Origin: Filobasidium wieringae
Lineage: Eukaryota > Basidiomycota > Tremellomycetes > Filobasidiales > Filobasidiaceae
NCBI GenBank assembly: GCA_001600055.1
Contig: BCIV01000011.1
Span: 62,001-126,000 of the forward strand
DNA length: 64,000 bases
Direction: 5' to 3'
The notes under the pieces are model-generated. The model was given only the letters and a program-made list of their open reading frames with translations, had not been told where the DNA came from and did no database searches. The position numbers and the translations under genes were made by a program. Below are positions 24,749 through 37,890 of the stretch, in pieces; within the stretch, counting starts at the first letter, position 1; each line of letters starts with the position of its first letter.

Positions 24749-27263
24749 CTACCATTCCAAATTGAACAACTGTTTACGCAGGATCTTTCCAGATGCACTG
24801 TTGCGCAATACCATGAATTCAGATTCCCCATGTTCGATCCAATTCTGCAACTGACCTCCTTGGAATCGCTTCCACTACCTTGACTCCTCCTCTCAATTGC
24901 TTGTGACGGCTCACCTGTTGGAATAGCTAGGTAAGCACAATATTCTCCCTCAAGTTGGCAGTGGCCATCCCCCACCTTAGATCGAACCCACACTTCGACA
25001 TCTTGTGGGAACGAAGGGTTCTTCGCTGTCTCACTATCTTTGGCAACTATATAGGCTCGCGGTAATTCATTACCATCCATGTCCCTTGTTGCGACTACAG
25101 CTGCATCAAGCACAAGAGGATGGGCAAGCAGCAGACCTTCCAACTCCGCTGGAGCGACTGATTCCAGTGTAACAAGTCAACAAAGCAAGCATGACAGCGG
25201 TTCGACACTCATGACAAAGCTAACCTTGTAACCCTTTGACTTTGATCATTTCCTTCAATCGATCGACAATGCTAACAGATCGTCGTAAGAGTGCTGTCTA
25301 GTATCAGTACATTCGACAGTCAACTTACTACCAGTAGCCTTCAATATCCACCTTTGCGACATCTCCAGTTTTCAACCAACCATCTTCCGTGAAACTGTCG
25401 CGCGTTGCTTCCTGATTGCGCCAGTAACCCCTATTCAGATCAAAGGGGGTTTGTTAGGATCTTCAAAGTTTGGCTAGGGTGTATATAACATACTTCATCA
25501 TCGTTGGGCCTTTCAGAAGAAGCTCACCGGACAAGCCGTCTGCCACGTCTTCGCCTTTCTCGTTCACTAGTCGCGCCTCCAAACATGGCAGAAGCTGACC
25601 AATACTGCCCAGCTTCCGCCTAGCTTCTCCTAACCTCAATACGTGCGTTGCAGGCGATGTTTCTGTAAGGCCTATTTGAAAGCTGATTCAGATCGAGCCT
25701 TTGTTATACAACGTTCAACACCGACCATAGCCTTGTGTGATCATAAATTCTTTCTCAGTATGGTGGCTGAGTTTCTCCATGGCTCGCTGCGCGACCTGCT
25801 CGCTCATAGGCGCGGCACCACTGAGTAGTCCTCTCAAGCTTGTCATATTGTACCTGTGTAAACCAGTATAGTTCGCCAACAGCGATACCAAAGGCGGAAC
25901 AATGAAGGACCAAGTGATCTTGAAGGTTTGTATGGTGTTGAAGAAGGTGAGGGGCGTGAACTTCGGCAGGATAATGATCGGTATCCGCATTGTTAGGGGG
26001 TGTAGCAGGACACTGCCCAAACTCATAAGCGAAACATCAAACACAGCAAGGGCATACTGCTCTTACAGAGCTAATCCAAAGATGTCTGTAGTCCAAGACT
26101 TGGCATATCAGTACCCCTATCGCAAAGCTTATGATCGATGGCATACGGGAAAAGGGCAATAGCGCCAAGGCCTTGTCTCTATCCTCTGGGGTCAGTTTCT
26201 CCATGGCCTCGCTAAAGATCGTCTGCATAGCAATCAGATTCCAGTGCGTAGTTTCGACTCCTGCCCTCATAATGGCTTGTTAATCGTTATTTATAAATCT
26301 CCTCAAGCATGAAATACCTTTGGGCAATCCAGTCTGGCGTTTGCACGTAGAAGAGACAAAGTAAATTATTTCCAAATCGATATCACGAATGCATAGTGTG
26401 AGAGACTGATTTCGACGGTACAACGATAGAAACGAGATATTCACCGTGCCGCTACTATAGCACAGAACCGCCGCTTCATGTTCCTCCCCAGCTTTGATGA
26501 GTTCGCCTTCCCAATTGTCCAGGTCCGAGACTTCAGCCATGAGACTAGTATATAAGGCAATGCCAGAATCGTTCGTGCCAGAGTTGTCTGAATCCAGCAC
26601 ATAGACTGGAATACGTTTGGATGATTCTTGTTTCATGACTATCTTTTCAGCTTCTTTATAAGTGTCGACAAGGTCAGGATGAACGAATGCCAGCTGAGCC
26701 GTGCTGTCTTTCATGTGATATGCCAACTCGCTCGGTGTGTACGAAGCACTTGCCAGAGTGACAATGAGGCCCGCTGCTTGAGATCCGAAAAACGCTAGAG
26801 CATAATCCACCGAATTTGGTGAGAAGATAAGAACAACATCCCCCTTACGAAGGTTTGGATACTTCTTGAGACCGTATCCTAGCTGTAAAGACAATTCTCG
26901 AGTTTCTCCGTGGGTAATGCTTCGCTCTGTTAAGGCATCTGTATAGGCAGGCAAGTCTTGCGTGTCCGGATGTTGCTGACCAGGCGGAAAGTGAAAGTGG
27001 AATAGCGAAGAGGATTGAGGCAGTGGTGGCCTAGCAAATGGCGATTGGTAGATTCTTGAAAACCATCTCTTATGATGCGAAAAGGTGGAGCAGTGATCTC
27101 GACTGCCTACGGTCCCAATCACAGCAGTGTATTGAGTCTTGTTTGTGCTAGGTCGACCGATCGGTGAAAATACGGACGTGCACAAACATCTACCAGAACC
27201 CGGCGACGGTAATGATACTACACGTGCCATACGCATGGTTGGTTGTTGATTGAAAATCCTCAT
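24749..27263 (-). CDS. 4-coumarate-CoA ligase-like acyl-CoA synthetase
   Basis: A multi-exon AMP-binding (ANL superfamily) enzyme. The ATP loop is CYSSGTTGLPKG, split by an intron. Then come SLMSLGSVLLHPLTMR-type ligand-pocket sequence, LRGLLSGAAPMS, ITQGYGLTETSP, WLKTGDVAKVD, IVDRLKEMIKVKG and, in the last exon, the catalytic-lysine motif SASGKILRKQL. The protein ends LEW with no peroxisomal SKL signal. The first roughly 60 residues are rich in Arg, Ser and Thr and lack homology to the 4CL core. This suggests a mitochondrial presequence, unless translation starts at a later Met. Such enzymes activate fatty, aromatic or dicarboxylic acids as CoA thioesters; the substrate cannot be read from the sequence. 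Length is about 570 aa by estimate. Confidence 0.88.
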
Positions 27264-27492
27264 GTTTAGTGGTCCTGAGTTGTAAATAGCTCACTACAAG
27301 CTACAGCCTATTCTGCATGAATACAGAAACTTGAAGCTTGAATGAACCTCATTGATATCGAGTCTCAGGTCGAGAAGTCTTAGGACCGGACTTGACCTGG
27401 TCGTTAGATCTCGTTTTAAATAGCTTGTCGATTCCGAACATATGCCAGATCTTATCAGTGGTTATACATATCATAGCGGCGGTCACCTCATC

Positions 27493-29356
27493 ATGTCTTC
27501 CAGAAAAAAGTGAGGCAACAACGAAGCTACGCTAGTATCTCTTTCATGCTGAATGAATCTGCGATCATAGCAAGTCGGACCTTCTGGTCAAGACCAGGTT
27601 TCAGAACCCCATACCACCTCCTGCATTTCCTCCACAAACATTAGATATCCAGACCGATCTATCACGATTAAGCAAACAAGACTTCACTTCTGCTTATGCC
27701 GCAAGCTTGCCTATGCCGATGATGGTGGATGCAGAGATAGGAATGCCGTTAGATGTGAATGCCTGTCAGGGTATTTGGTGGGACGAATTAGATCCGGGTG
27801 AGTCTAGGCTACTAGACTGTCCCATTCAGCTATTCACTTACATCCTAACTTGTGCAGCGTTTAATCCTGTGAAACCGGTTCCCGTAGAAACGCTACATCC
27901 CGATGATGCGGAGCTTCTAGACAATCCCACCATTCTGTCAGGTCCGGGAGCGAGTGGAAATGCTCACCAGCTTAGTGGCCAGGCAGGACGGTCACGAATA
28001 AGACCTGAGGAGACATGGCTGCGAGGAACAACATACATGGCCAAGAACGATGCGCCCAGAGCACAGATGATCTCGTCTCGAGCTGTAAACTCAGAGTAAG
28101 CGCAGCATGAACACAAGAACAAGTATCATCGTTGACAAGCTCAATCTGTAGGGAGATCGATGTACCGGACGCTTCGATGCTGGCTCAATTACAGATGATC
28201 GAGCGAACGTTCTGGCAGCACGATCAGATAAACGAGGAGAACATAAAGAATATCAAGCATCCATTGAAGAAGGGCGTGACTGCGATTGATGTGAGTATCA
28301 GCTGAAGCAATTCGTCCACCGAGCGTTCTTGAGCTGACCGAGCAATACGAAAGGCGTTTGATCTTTTACCGGACGAGGATGTCTGGGCCGAGCACTATAA
28401 CCAAGTCAACTTCCCCGAACGTCCTTTCGTAAAAGACGGCAAGAGGGTAGGTAATACGTGCCCATCTCTGCAATCGATACTGATACACTATGTGTACAGG
28501 TCACAAACGAGCAACTTCTTGCAAGTATCTTTCGACCTCAAGAGCGGCCTCTGCGTGGATTCCAGGCCTATATCCCATCTGAAGAAGAGCTGCCTCAATG
28601 GAGAAAAGTTCATCAGACTCCTCTTGTCGCGGACGATGAAAGGGACTTGACCGATGTCCAGTGGGAGGTAAGGAGTTTTCTTCAACTGAATTACTGATTT
28701 TGGCTGATCCTCCGTTCAATAGTGCGCTCATATGCCATTCGTTCAAGATTACGAGATTGTGGAGCAGCAAAAGGCGTCAGACGGGGGAAAGGTCGTTGTT
28801 CTCTCCTTCTGTGATGGACAGACTTTGCGGCAACAGGACGAGGTTGTCGGCGCTGAATCTTCTTCTAGCGATGTGTTGAATGGCGAATCAAAAGCTGGTA
28901 CCATCAAGGCCGAGAAAGAGGACGAAGACGAGGACGACGATGACATTTTCGGTGACAAGGAGTTGGAGGAAGAGGAGGAGGCTGAGGCTCAAAAGGCCGA
29001 GCAGGATGAGAAGACTGTTCGAGAAAGAGCCAAGGACAAGGGTGTCTATTATATCAACGTGTTCTCGAGGGTCGACGTCAAGCGACTCCGATCTACGGTG
29101 AGCGCCAACATAATTGCCCTCTCGTATCGTAGCATACTTATCTCTCTCGTTGTAGGCGACTCAAAACTATAAGGAGTTGGAAGACAACTGGGATAGTGTC
29201 ACGGTCGCTTTCCAGAACCCTACGCACAGCCAGAAAGCGCGACGGGATGAATTTTCACGAGTGTTGTTACCAGAATGGGTCCAGCAAGAACTATATACCG
29301 AGACTGCTGAACAAGACCGGGAGGGTGAAGCGATGGGAGAGGATGATCGTGTGTAA
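27493..29356 (+). CDS. PAF1: RNA polymerase II-associated factor Paf1
   Basis: The first exon is only 17 nt (MSSRK..) and splices at TAG|CAAGTCGG to give KSDLLVKTRFQNPIPPPAFP, the conserved Paf1 opening. Further exons carry LPMPMMVDAEIGMPLDV, TWLRGTTYMAKND, IERTFWQHDQINEENIKN, VWAEHYNQVNFPERPF and MPFVQDYEIV. An acidic Asp/Glu region follows, then VYYINVFSRVDVKRLRS. The end is acidic (GEAMGEDDRV). Paf1 is the scaffold of the PAF complex on elongating Pol II and is needed for H2B ubiquitylation and H3K4/K36 methylation. Its 3' neighbour on the opposite strand is SET2, the H3K36 methyltransferase; the stop codons are 159 bp apart. Confidence 0.95.
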
Positions 29357-29515
29357 TATGATATTGAGAGCTTGAGGACCCGTGGCATGACAATGATGAT
29401 GATCATGATGCTGATGATGCAATATACAACGACATGGTATGAGACAAAGTGAGGAGGCAAATCGAACAAGTGGATATACAGCTGGTGTTATTGTAGCAAG
29501 TCGTCCAAGGGGACA

Positions 29516-32500
29516 TCATCGCGCCACCTTCGAGAGACGTTCGTACTCCTCAAATGGCGGGGTGTCAGGAGATGGCGGGGTCTGATTTGAGACGATGCGA
29601 GCGGTATCAAGTGTCGCATCTGTAAAGTTCAAAGGAGACTTGATCGGTGGAGTGCTCATAACGCTCTCTTCCAAAGAAAGGAGATCTCGGGATCGCGTAC
29701 TGATTTCCTGATCGTCGCTGTGGTTGTCCTCGTCGTCGTCCATATCGTCGTGTCCAAACATTTCAGTGACGAGTTGATCATCCTGCGCTGCAGTCTGGCT
29801 GGTGCTGTCGCGAGCCTCACGGTCAGTCGATGCGCCTGATGCATGCCTGCCGGATGAACCTCCATCGTTCAGTAGTTTGCCCTTTTCCTTCAGCTTCTTC
29901 AATATCTTGTGCGCGTATTCCTTAATGAACGTCTTGAGTTTTGCTTTCTTCTCGTCCGTCAATTTTTCTAGCTTTCCATCCTGATAGGACTTGCCTCGCT
30001 TCTCTTTGTCAACTAAGACTTGAGTACACTGATGTAACAAAATGGGGATGAGCCATCTATGTCGATAAAGGTCTGTCCAATGCTACTTACGTCTTTGGCG
30101 TGTCTTTTGAACGTTTCCCTCTCCATCATGTATTGATACTTTGACATCGTCTTAACGACGAATTCACCTACGAGCTTCATAAGCTGCTTCTCCTTCTTTT
30201 CTTCATTGGAAAACTTCGATCGCTTTCGAGGCCGTATACCAATCTCGATGTTTGCTTTACGCTTCGGGCTAGCGATCAACTTTTGTCTTTCGAGTGCAAT
30301 CGCTTCAGCAGCTGCAGCGGCCTCTTGCGCAGCGGCTTCTTGGTTTGCCTGAGCTTGCGCTAGAATAGCTTCTAAGCGGTTCTTGTCGAAAAACGGGTTT
30401 GCATTCACAGGCGTCGAGGCTGCGGAGGCTGGTAATGCAACAATCGGTTTGGGTCTGGGGATTGAGACCGCTCGTACTATAGGTGCTGGAACGAAGGCGC
30501 TCTGTTTCGGGGTTTCCAGGATGTTGCTCGGATAGTGTGGCTTATCGTAAACTAGGGTAGTGTCCAGTCCTTCGCCGTGAATTTCATCATCAGCTGTGTC
30601 AGGCTGCCGGAAGTCCGATCAGCATTTGCCTACGTCAACGCATCAGGATACTGCTCACTACATGGACCTTTCTGGGTATTCGAAAGACAGTTGGTCGATC
30701 TTTCCAATAAGCCAATAGAGACTGGGCCGCTCCGGATATCCGCTCATCAGGCGATTCTAAACAAGATCGCACCGGTTCCTCGATCTTGGAATCCTCGATT
30801 TTCACACGGTTTCCCACTTTCCAAACCTGCATCGACTCCAGGGCCTAGAAAGGCGAACCAACCTCTCGATAAGAAATGAATGCTCGCGCGACGTAGTTCA
30901 CGGAGACAAGCCTACCAATATCACGATCTCTGGGTCATGAGCGAACTCGGTCAATATGTTCCACATCATGCTGAATCCGTGCATTCGAGTTATCTCTCGT
31001 AGGGTGGCATCATCCTCCGTCATCTGCGATGCCCAGGACGCTCAGTCATGATACTATCGAGCGGTAGATGTTGTACTAACCTGTACTCTCTGCAACAATT
31101 TGACGAGCATCATATGGTTTGCTGTTGCTTGACGTAGAGCCGCCATCACTTTAGGGACATCGATCGATTGCATGGGCTTAAGAATTGGCTGCAATATGGG
31201 TTGCTTAGTCGATACGCAATGAGCGACTTATCGACTATGTTTACCTTAAAGTCTTCGTCCAGTTTTCTGGCTTTCTTTCTCTTGTTGCCTTTCAATCCCA
31301 ATGCAGCGATCTCTTCAGATACACCCAAAGCTAAGATATAGGCAAGTGAGTTTGTATCGACCTTAGTCTCGAGAGTGTGCAAAGGGAAACTGACCATCCA
31401 GATATAGGTCATCCATAGCGGACAGATCCGTCTGAGTGTTTCCTCCAATAAAACCAGAACAATTGGGCTCTCCACAGTAACAGGCTTGAGCATCGTATCT
31501 GTTACGCTTAAAGAAGATTAGCTCTCGTTCAGATAGGTTTTGCTGGGACACCAACCCGTATCGGTCGACATTGTAGTTGAATGTCAACTCCTCTCCCTCA
31601 ATGATGTCCCTTTTCGCGAAGATACCCAAACGCATTCGTTTCCCGACAACCCACTTGGCGACGTAACAGTTCGGGTTGCATGAATGGTTCAAAAACCGAG
31701 CCTTTCCTCCTTTCTTAGTAGCATCGATGTACTGGGCGAGGCAATTAGGTCAGTAACTCGAATCCAGTCTCTCGAAAGAATAGTTGCTCACCTCTTCTTT
31801 CTGCAGCATCATGAAGTAGAAATGTCGAATTCCTTCATCTGCGTAGTCCTTTATCCGTTTTCTGAAAATTGTTTCTGGTATAACCTCTCCAATGTATTCA
31901 TAGACAAAGGTATCACTAAATATGAGATCTCCATATGTCAGTATGAATAAGTCATCGGTAATATAGACGGAAACGCACGTTAAGAGGTCCTTTTGCGTCC
32001 GGATACCGAACCCTTTTTTTTCTGTTTGTACAATATCGATATTTGCATACTGTCGTCGTGAAAATCTATACCATCAGGGTATGATAAACCGATGGTCTTG
32101 TCAGATATGCTCAAGAGAGGTTATCGTCATACAATATCATGGGGCATACCTTTGGTTCTGACAGTGGCCTCTCGTTTGACATTGCCCCTTCAAGCATTCT
32201 ACCTGTGTCATCCTGTTGATACAATTGCTATGCATGCCACATGCATCTTCAGGTTCATCGGTATCTACGTATGTAATAAGCTTAGTAAGATATTTAGACG
32301 GTCGAGCCGAGGCTTTTCTATCGCTTCTTGACTTACCATCATCGAACGTGCAGTCGCATACCATCATCTCTTCCTGTTGGTTGCTCCTGCCCAATTTCTT
32401 AGCCAGGAAATCGTTCTCCTTAAGCTCGGTAAACGTTTGTAGCGCATCATCCTCGGCAACTGGGAGATCCTGAATCAAGATGGGGGCAGAGGGTTCGGGT

Positions 32501-32787
32501 TGAGTCCGTCTTCGAGACAATGTGGGCTTCTTTACTGGACTAGCTGAACCAGACCCAGATGCGGCTGGGGCATCGATTCCTTCCCTCTTCATCACGCCAT
32601 CTTCACGGGACTTCATCTTTGGGCTCAAGGGGCTGAAAATTGATGAACCACCAAATTCCAGCTCTGGTTCGAGGTCAAGCTGGTCTGATCCTGTTCCCTC
32701 TACATCCTGCAGTAGATGTTCAACCGAGGAATGAGCCATTTCAGACCTTGGCCCGACATGGGTAGCAAGATCAGCATCCTCCTTCAT
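29516..32787 (-). CDS. SET2: Histone H3K36 methyltransferase Set2
   Basis: Start at 32787 ([13 protein letters not shown]). After a low-complexity N-terminus comes the AWS zinc region ([37 protein letters not shown]). The SET domain follows ([45 protein letters not shown]), then post-SET cysteines ([16 protein letters not shown]). Further on is [19 protein letters not shown], a fungal Set2 region. An alanine/glutamine coiled coil and the C-terminal SRI domain ([20 protein letters not shown], then [16 protein letters not shown]) bind the phosphorylated Pol II tail. I did not find a clear WW domain, which many Set2 proteins have. An acidic serine-rich tail ends the protein. It lies directly downstream of RAD5 on the same strand, with 285 bp between. 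Length is about 820 aa by estimate. Confidence 0.93.
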
Positions 32788-33072
32788 GTTGAGATGACAG
32801 CTAGCCCTGGGTGGCTCGGAATTTTGGTGTCCAATGCCAGATTATCACGAGCGATGCCTCGAATGGCAGATCTAGGTAATTTCTGATATGAGGTTGCCTC
32901 GGCGTAATTATTCTACTGAGGCGCGACGTGCTCGCGATCGAGCCAATGCATCTGGGCATATTAAGTACCTTACAAATTGGACAGACTTTTACAACTGCAG
33001 ATCGGCCTCTGGCACCTCGAACAGTAAACCATTCTCGTATTTGCTCGTCCTGTAGGTCGTATGCCGTTTTCC

Positions 33073-36000
33073 TCACGATTCGTCTTCATCCTCAGAATCA
33101 TCAGTATCGAATCCGAAGATCGTTTTAAGATCCCGCAGACTGTTGTTTTCTGTGGACTTTCCCGCAAGGGACGCGTTCACCAAGGCAGTCTTGCTCCGTT
33201 CTATACTCATATAAATCAGACCTGCCGTTTATCATGGCAACGAGTAATTTAGACTTACGGATTTTCAGGATTCGCTTCTCGATGGTGTTTTTGACGATGA
33301 ACCGAGTAACAAAAACTGGTTTGGTTTGACCAAGCCTGTGCACTCGATCTATGGCTTGACTGTAAGGATGTGAACTTTGTTAACGAGGAGCACTTCTGAT
33401 ACTGTTGCACAGATGTGAATTACCTCTCAACAGCTTCATTCCCTATAAATTTTAATTCAGGTGGATTAGTGTTGTCCTTCGTAATGCTTTGATCCTGGAA
33501 CTCACACCACTGGTCCAACAGTATGACATGATTGGCAGCCGTACTGAGAGCAAGGACAGATGTCAGAAGCCGCCTACGATTGTGGAGACTGGAAACTTAC
33601 AGATTCAACCCCGTACCGCCGGCTTTTAAGGAGATCAGCAAGACTTGCGACTTCTTGGAACGTGTAAAGGCATCGATCACAACAGATCGTTCCTTCTGAG
33701 CCATAGATCCATCAAACCGACTACGGAGAGATATATCAATTCGTGCGACGGGACCTAGGCAGCTATTAGAGTCCGCTCTCACAGATAGTCGATATTATTA
33801 TCCGACAACACAGGTTCTACCAGGGACAACATCGAAGTGAACTATCAGGATGAGTATTGGCGTCATTGCTTGCTTAGACCTGCTGGATCGATGATACGTA
33901 CCTGAGAGAAGATCAGTGCCTTGAACATTGGATCTTGCAACTGAATCTCTTTCAATTTTTTGATTAGAGCTTTCAATTTGGTGCTCGTCTGGAAATCAAC
34001 TTTGCTCAGTTCACTTTGATCCAATTGTAGACGGCCAGTAGTGTTTTTGCGACTCTCGCGCAGGTCCTTTGCTGAGAACGGTTTGCTGCACTCTGGGCAC
34101 TTGGGTGTTCTCCCGAGATCCTCCTCCTTTTCAGTAAACGCAGATGCGCAATCGCGACATCTAGAAAAAGTGCTGGTAAGCTGCTGAAGCGGGGCCATCT
34201 ATGCTCAGTACTCACCCTATATGATAGCATGGCAAAATCACCTCGGCTTCTACCTCTTCTTGACAGAACAAGCACACGCGAGTTTCGCCCTTTTCTAGAC
34301 GCTGGAGAGTCTGTGAAGAGACTGTAACGTCTTCGTCACCAGGAGGAAAGGCTGACTCAGATTCTCTGGAGTTCGCGAAGTCTGCTATGAGCTTCTTGAT
34401 GTCAGCATCATCTGTCCCGTTACTTGATAAGATGTCGTCGGTGTTTTCGTCGCCGCCTGCAGAGGCCTTGCTCATGACCAGCAACGGATGGTTGACTGCT
34501 TGACGGAGTCTGCGTGGCCCTTTTATCATAAGAAAAAGCGGATGGAGCGGACACGATTCCCACGTACCTCATCAACATTGCCAGAATGGATGTATAGGAC
34601 GATTTGATCTGGCCCTCTTGATCCAGCTGGATGAACTTGCGGCGCGATCGGTCATAGATCGCGTCGTAGATCTTTCTCTCAGCGCGAGAAAAGTTCAATT
34701 TCTCTATAGTGATCTGCGATACCTGTTAGCTAGTTTGCCAACACATTTCACCATTACTCTTACTGTTTTATCAGGCAAATCTACGATAGGCTTTCCGTCC
34801 TTATCCTTCATGTTTTTCTCTCTGCGGAGTAAGCACTGCTCTAGAATGAATTGGACAACGTCCAGTGCCTTTGGGTCCTGTGACAGAAATGGCTGCGTAA
34901 TGAAAGTTCTGAAGAACGGATATTGGCCCCAGGGTTCGACGCGCAAAAACCGTAGAAGAGAGTAAAGATCTTCAAGTCTGTTAACAATCGGCGTTCCTAT
35001 GCTCCATAGAGTTTCAGCTTGTAATTCTGTTCGTGGGAAAGAGGGTCTTACCACTCAACGCCCAGCGCTTTTGGCCTCTTAGGTCATAACAAGCTTTCGC
35101 TCCTTTCGACTGGCGGTTCTTGATAGTATGTGCTTCATCTTCAAGTCAAGCGACTAATCAGCTGTCACATTCTCAAAGATCCTTATTTAACATACCAAGA
35201 ACAATTCGCAGCCATCCAACTAAGGGATAAGACGTCATAGTCAGTCAATACCGATACGAAGTCGGTCCGATTGTGCTTACTATCGAACAAGCCGCCCCCA
35301 TCGTAATTTGATCTGTCACGGTGCTTGATCCACTTGCTATGTTCACTGGCTAGCGTACCGTACGACGTAATGATAACGTCTACTCTCTCTTCTTTCTCTC
35401 CGCCAAGCAGGACATCCAAATCTCCTCGTTCATTTCCGTACCATAATCTGACTGTTAGAGTTCCCTCAACGCTCATCCGGCCTAGTTCCTCTTGCCATTG
35501 CTTGGCGAGCGACACTGGGCACACCACAAGAGTCGCGTGAGGCGGTTTCTGGGCTGAAGCGACATCTGACCTTTGTACAGGTTGCCACTGCTTAGATAGC
35601 GTCAATTGCCTAAATTTCGGTCGCTTGTTGATATGCTCCGTCTCCGCATCGTCGTTGTCCTCATTGACCGGACTTGTCGTTTCAAGTTCCCCTTCTCGGT
35701 TAGCGTGTATCAGTGCTGCCACCATACTGTAGAAGTAATATGATTAGATGGTATTCATACGCTCTCCGATTGAGGGTGAGCACAAACCAAGTCTTTCCCA
35801 TACCTAGGTCAAGTTAATGAGAAGGTCAGGGCCAGTATCTCGGATTTTTAAGCGCTATCACTAACCCATAGAATCAGCCAGAATGCCACCTCCTGCTTTG
35901 CTATTAGCTTGAGGAAATGAGAGACTGAGGTCGCCATCATACGGACTACAAAGGTATGTCAGCACCGGTAGGCAGACCCGATGAACTAAGAGCCGAACAA

Positions 36001-37890
36001 CTTACTTGAAGTAAAAATTCTCTCCAGTCCCTGCGCTTGGATCGTTATCGTCTTCATCGCCGTCGATGTTGATCGGACCACCCCCATCCTGGTTTTCATC
36101 CTTGAAACGATACCTGTGACAAGTTGTTCTAGCATGTACCGCTTGATACCCTAGTCTGAGAGGCTTACTCTTCCCATAGCGGATGCATTGACTGATCACG
36201 AAGGTTACTCTCCCCCTTTTCCAAGCCCGTCATCCAGCTGCAGAGTTTGAGGCTTCAGCAGGTGTGCGAGACGCTAGCGGTAATAACATCATGGGACCGA
36301 CCTGAGAGCTTGCTTTTGATATGGCCTGAGCTTGTATGTGAACGTGTCTGGCGGTTCCATCTCTGAGATCAACGCATCATGTCTCTGTGCCCTGTAAAGC
36401 CAACCGACCACTCAGCTCAACCCACCGAGGGCATGTATCAGGCGCAATGAGCACCTTTTGTAGATGTCCTCGAGCTCATTCAACTGATTCTCGTCGAGAA
36501 GCTCCGCTTCATCTCCACTCTCTGCATCTGTATCTCCGTCCATCTCATCGCCCTTCGCTTTAACCTTAGGTCTTGTAGACGGAGCAGCGGTCGGCTGGAT
36601 TTGACCGTTTTTTTTCGCCTTCGAAGCGGCCGTCCTCGCTACTTCGGGAGAAGTACTTCGTGATTTACCCTTTACCTTGATGTAACTCGGCAGAGCTGCA
36701 GCACTCTCTCCAAAATGACTTAAAGCATCGTCATTAAGCAACCCCGCACCTTTCGCCTTTTGTGCCTTTGTCAAGGCGCTCGACCGTATAGGTTTCAACC
36801 GTATTCTGCCTAGTGAAGCTCGTCTCAAATGAGTATCTTAGTAGTATAGGGGACCGGTTTATAGCTTACTGAATAGTTTATCTAGAGCACTTTTTCTCAA
36901 GCTCATTCTTCTCTCTTCCTCTGTTTCTCCCTGTTGCTGCCAAAATCCTCCCGCTCGACTCCGTTCTTCCTCCTTGCTTTTGGCAGTGGATAAGATCGAT
37001 TCCTCGAAAGCCTTCTTCGTGAGGTAAACCTTGACATTGAGTAATATATCGCATCCTACTGTGAGGCTTACGGGAGCCTTTTCTACTATTCCCTCGAGCT
37101 CTATCATTCCAGGATCCAACAAGGGGGAGATGAACGCAGCGTCTCCAGCTGGTAGTCGCCCGACTTCAAAGCCCCTCTCGTTGTTGAACCTGATGATGGT
37201 GTCCACCTTCTTCACCGGTTTACTGCTCGTTCCCATACCCGACTTTTTGCCTAAAGCCAAAGTTGACTGTTTCACTGCTCCCCCGGTGATGACCTTTCCA
37301 TTCTTGATGACCGTCATCGCCTTCCCATTCCCGCTCGTTTTAGCTCTGGCTGCTTCCTTCTGAGCCTTTTCCAGATCCTTTTCCTCCTGTGTTTTATTCC
37401 TGACAACCAAAACTTTCGATCCGTTTGAAATGTACCCTTTGCCTTTGTTCAAGGACAACCCGCTGCAGTAGAATGAACCGATATATCCTCTTTCAAAAGC
37501 TGCAAGCTTGGCGACTCCAGGCGTAAGAGAAACAGGAATGTTCGATCCAGTGGCTTTACTTGCTGGGGTAGGAGAAGCTTTCCTTTTGAGCTTGATCGGT
37601 TTCGAGCCGGCTCCAGGCGAGGACAGCATGACGATGTCATCGTCACTATCATCACTGAGGGTCTCTACTCTCGCAAATTCCCTTTTCCTCTGCCTGGTAG
37701 GGAGCTGGTTCGACTTTGTCGAAGTTACGTCCGACTCTTTAATAGCGGACTCGATAGCTATAGGTACATTAGCTGATGACTTGTTCTGGCCGTTTGGGAC
37801 GGCAGACTCTTGTGTCTGCTCGTCGTCCTCATCGGAAGAATCTTGGAGGAAGAGCGCTTCCTTGGGGGGTTTCTCGGTACGCTCCTCCAT
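33073..37890 (-). CDS. RAD5: DNA damage tolerance helicase/E3 ligase Rad5
   Basis: Domains are in Rad5 order. An acidic N-terminus ([20 protein letters not shown]) leads to a HIRAN domain ([12 protein letters not shown] ... [19 protein letters not shown]). The SNF2 ATPase has Walker [15 protein letters not shown] split by an intron, DEAH, and [25 protein letters not shown] finger is inserted between the ATPase lobes ([32 protein letters not shown]). The helicase C lobe follows ([27 protein letters not shown]). The last exon gives [15 protein letters not shown] and [19 protein letters not shown]. Rad5 polyubiquitylates PCNA and remodels stalled forks. The C-terminus requires an intron in KIR|SKLL that a naive reading would miss. 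Length is probably 1,200-1,300 aa; exon edges are approximate. Confidence 0.94.
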
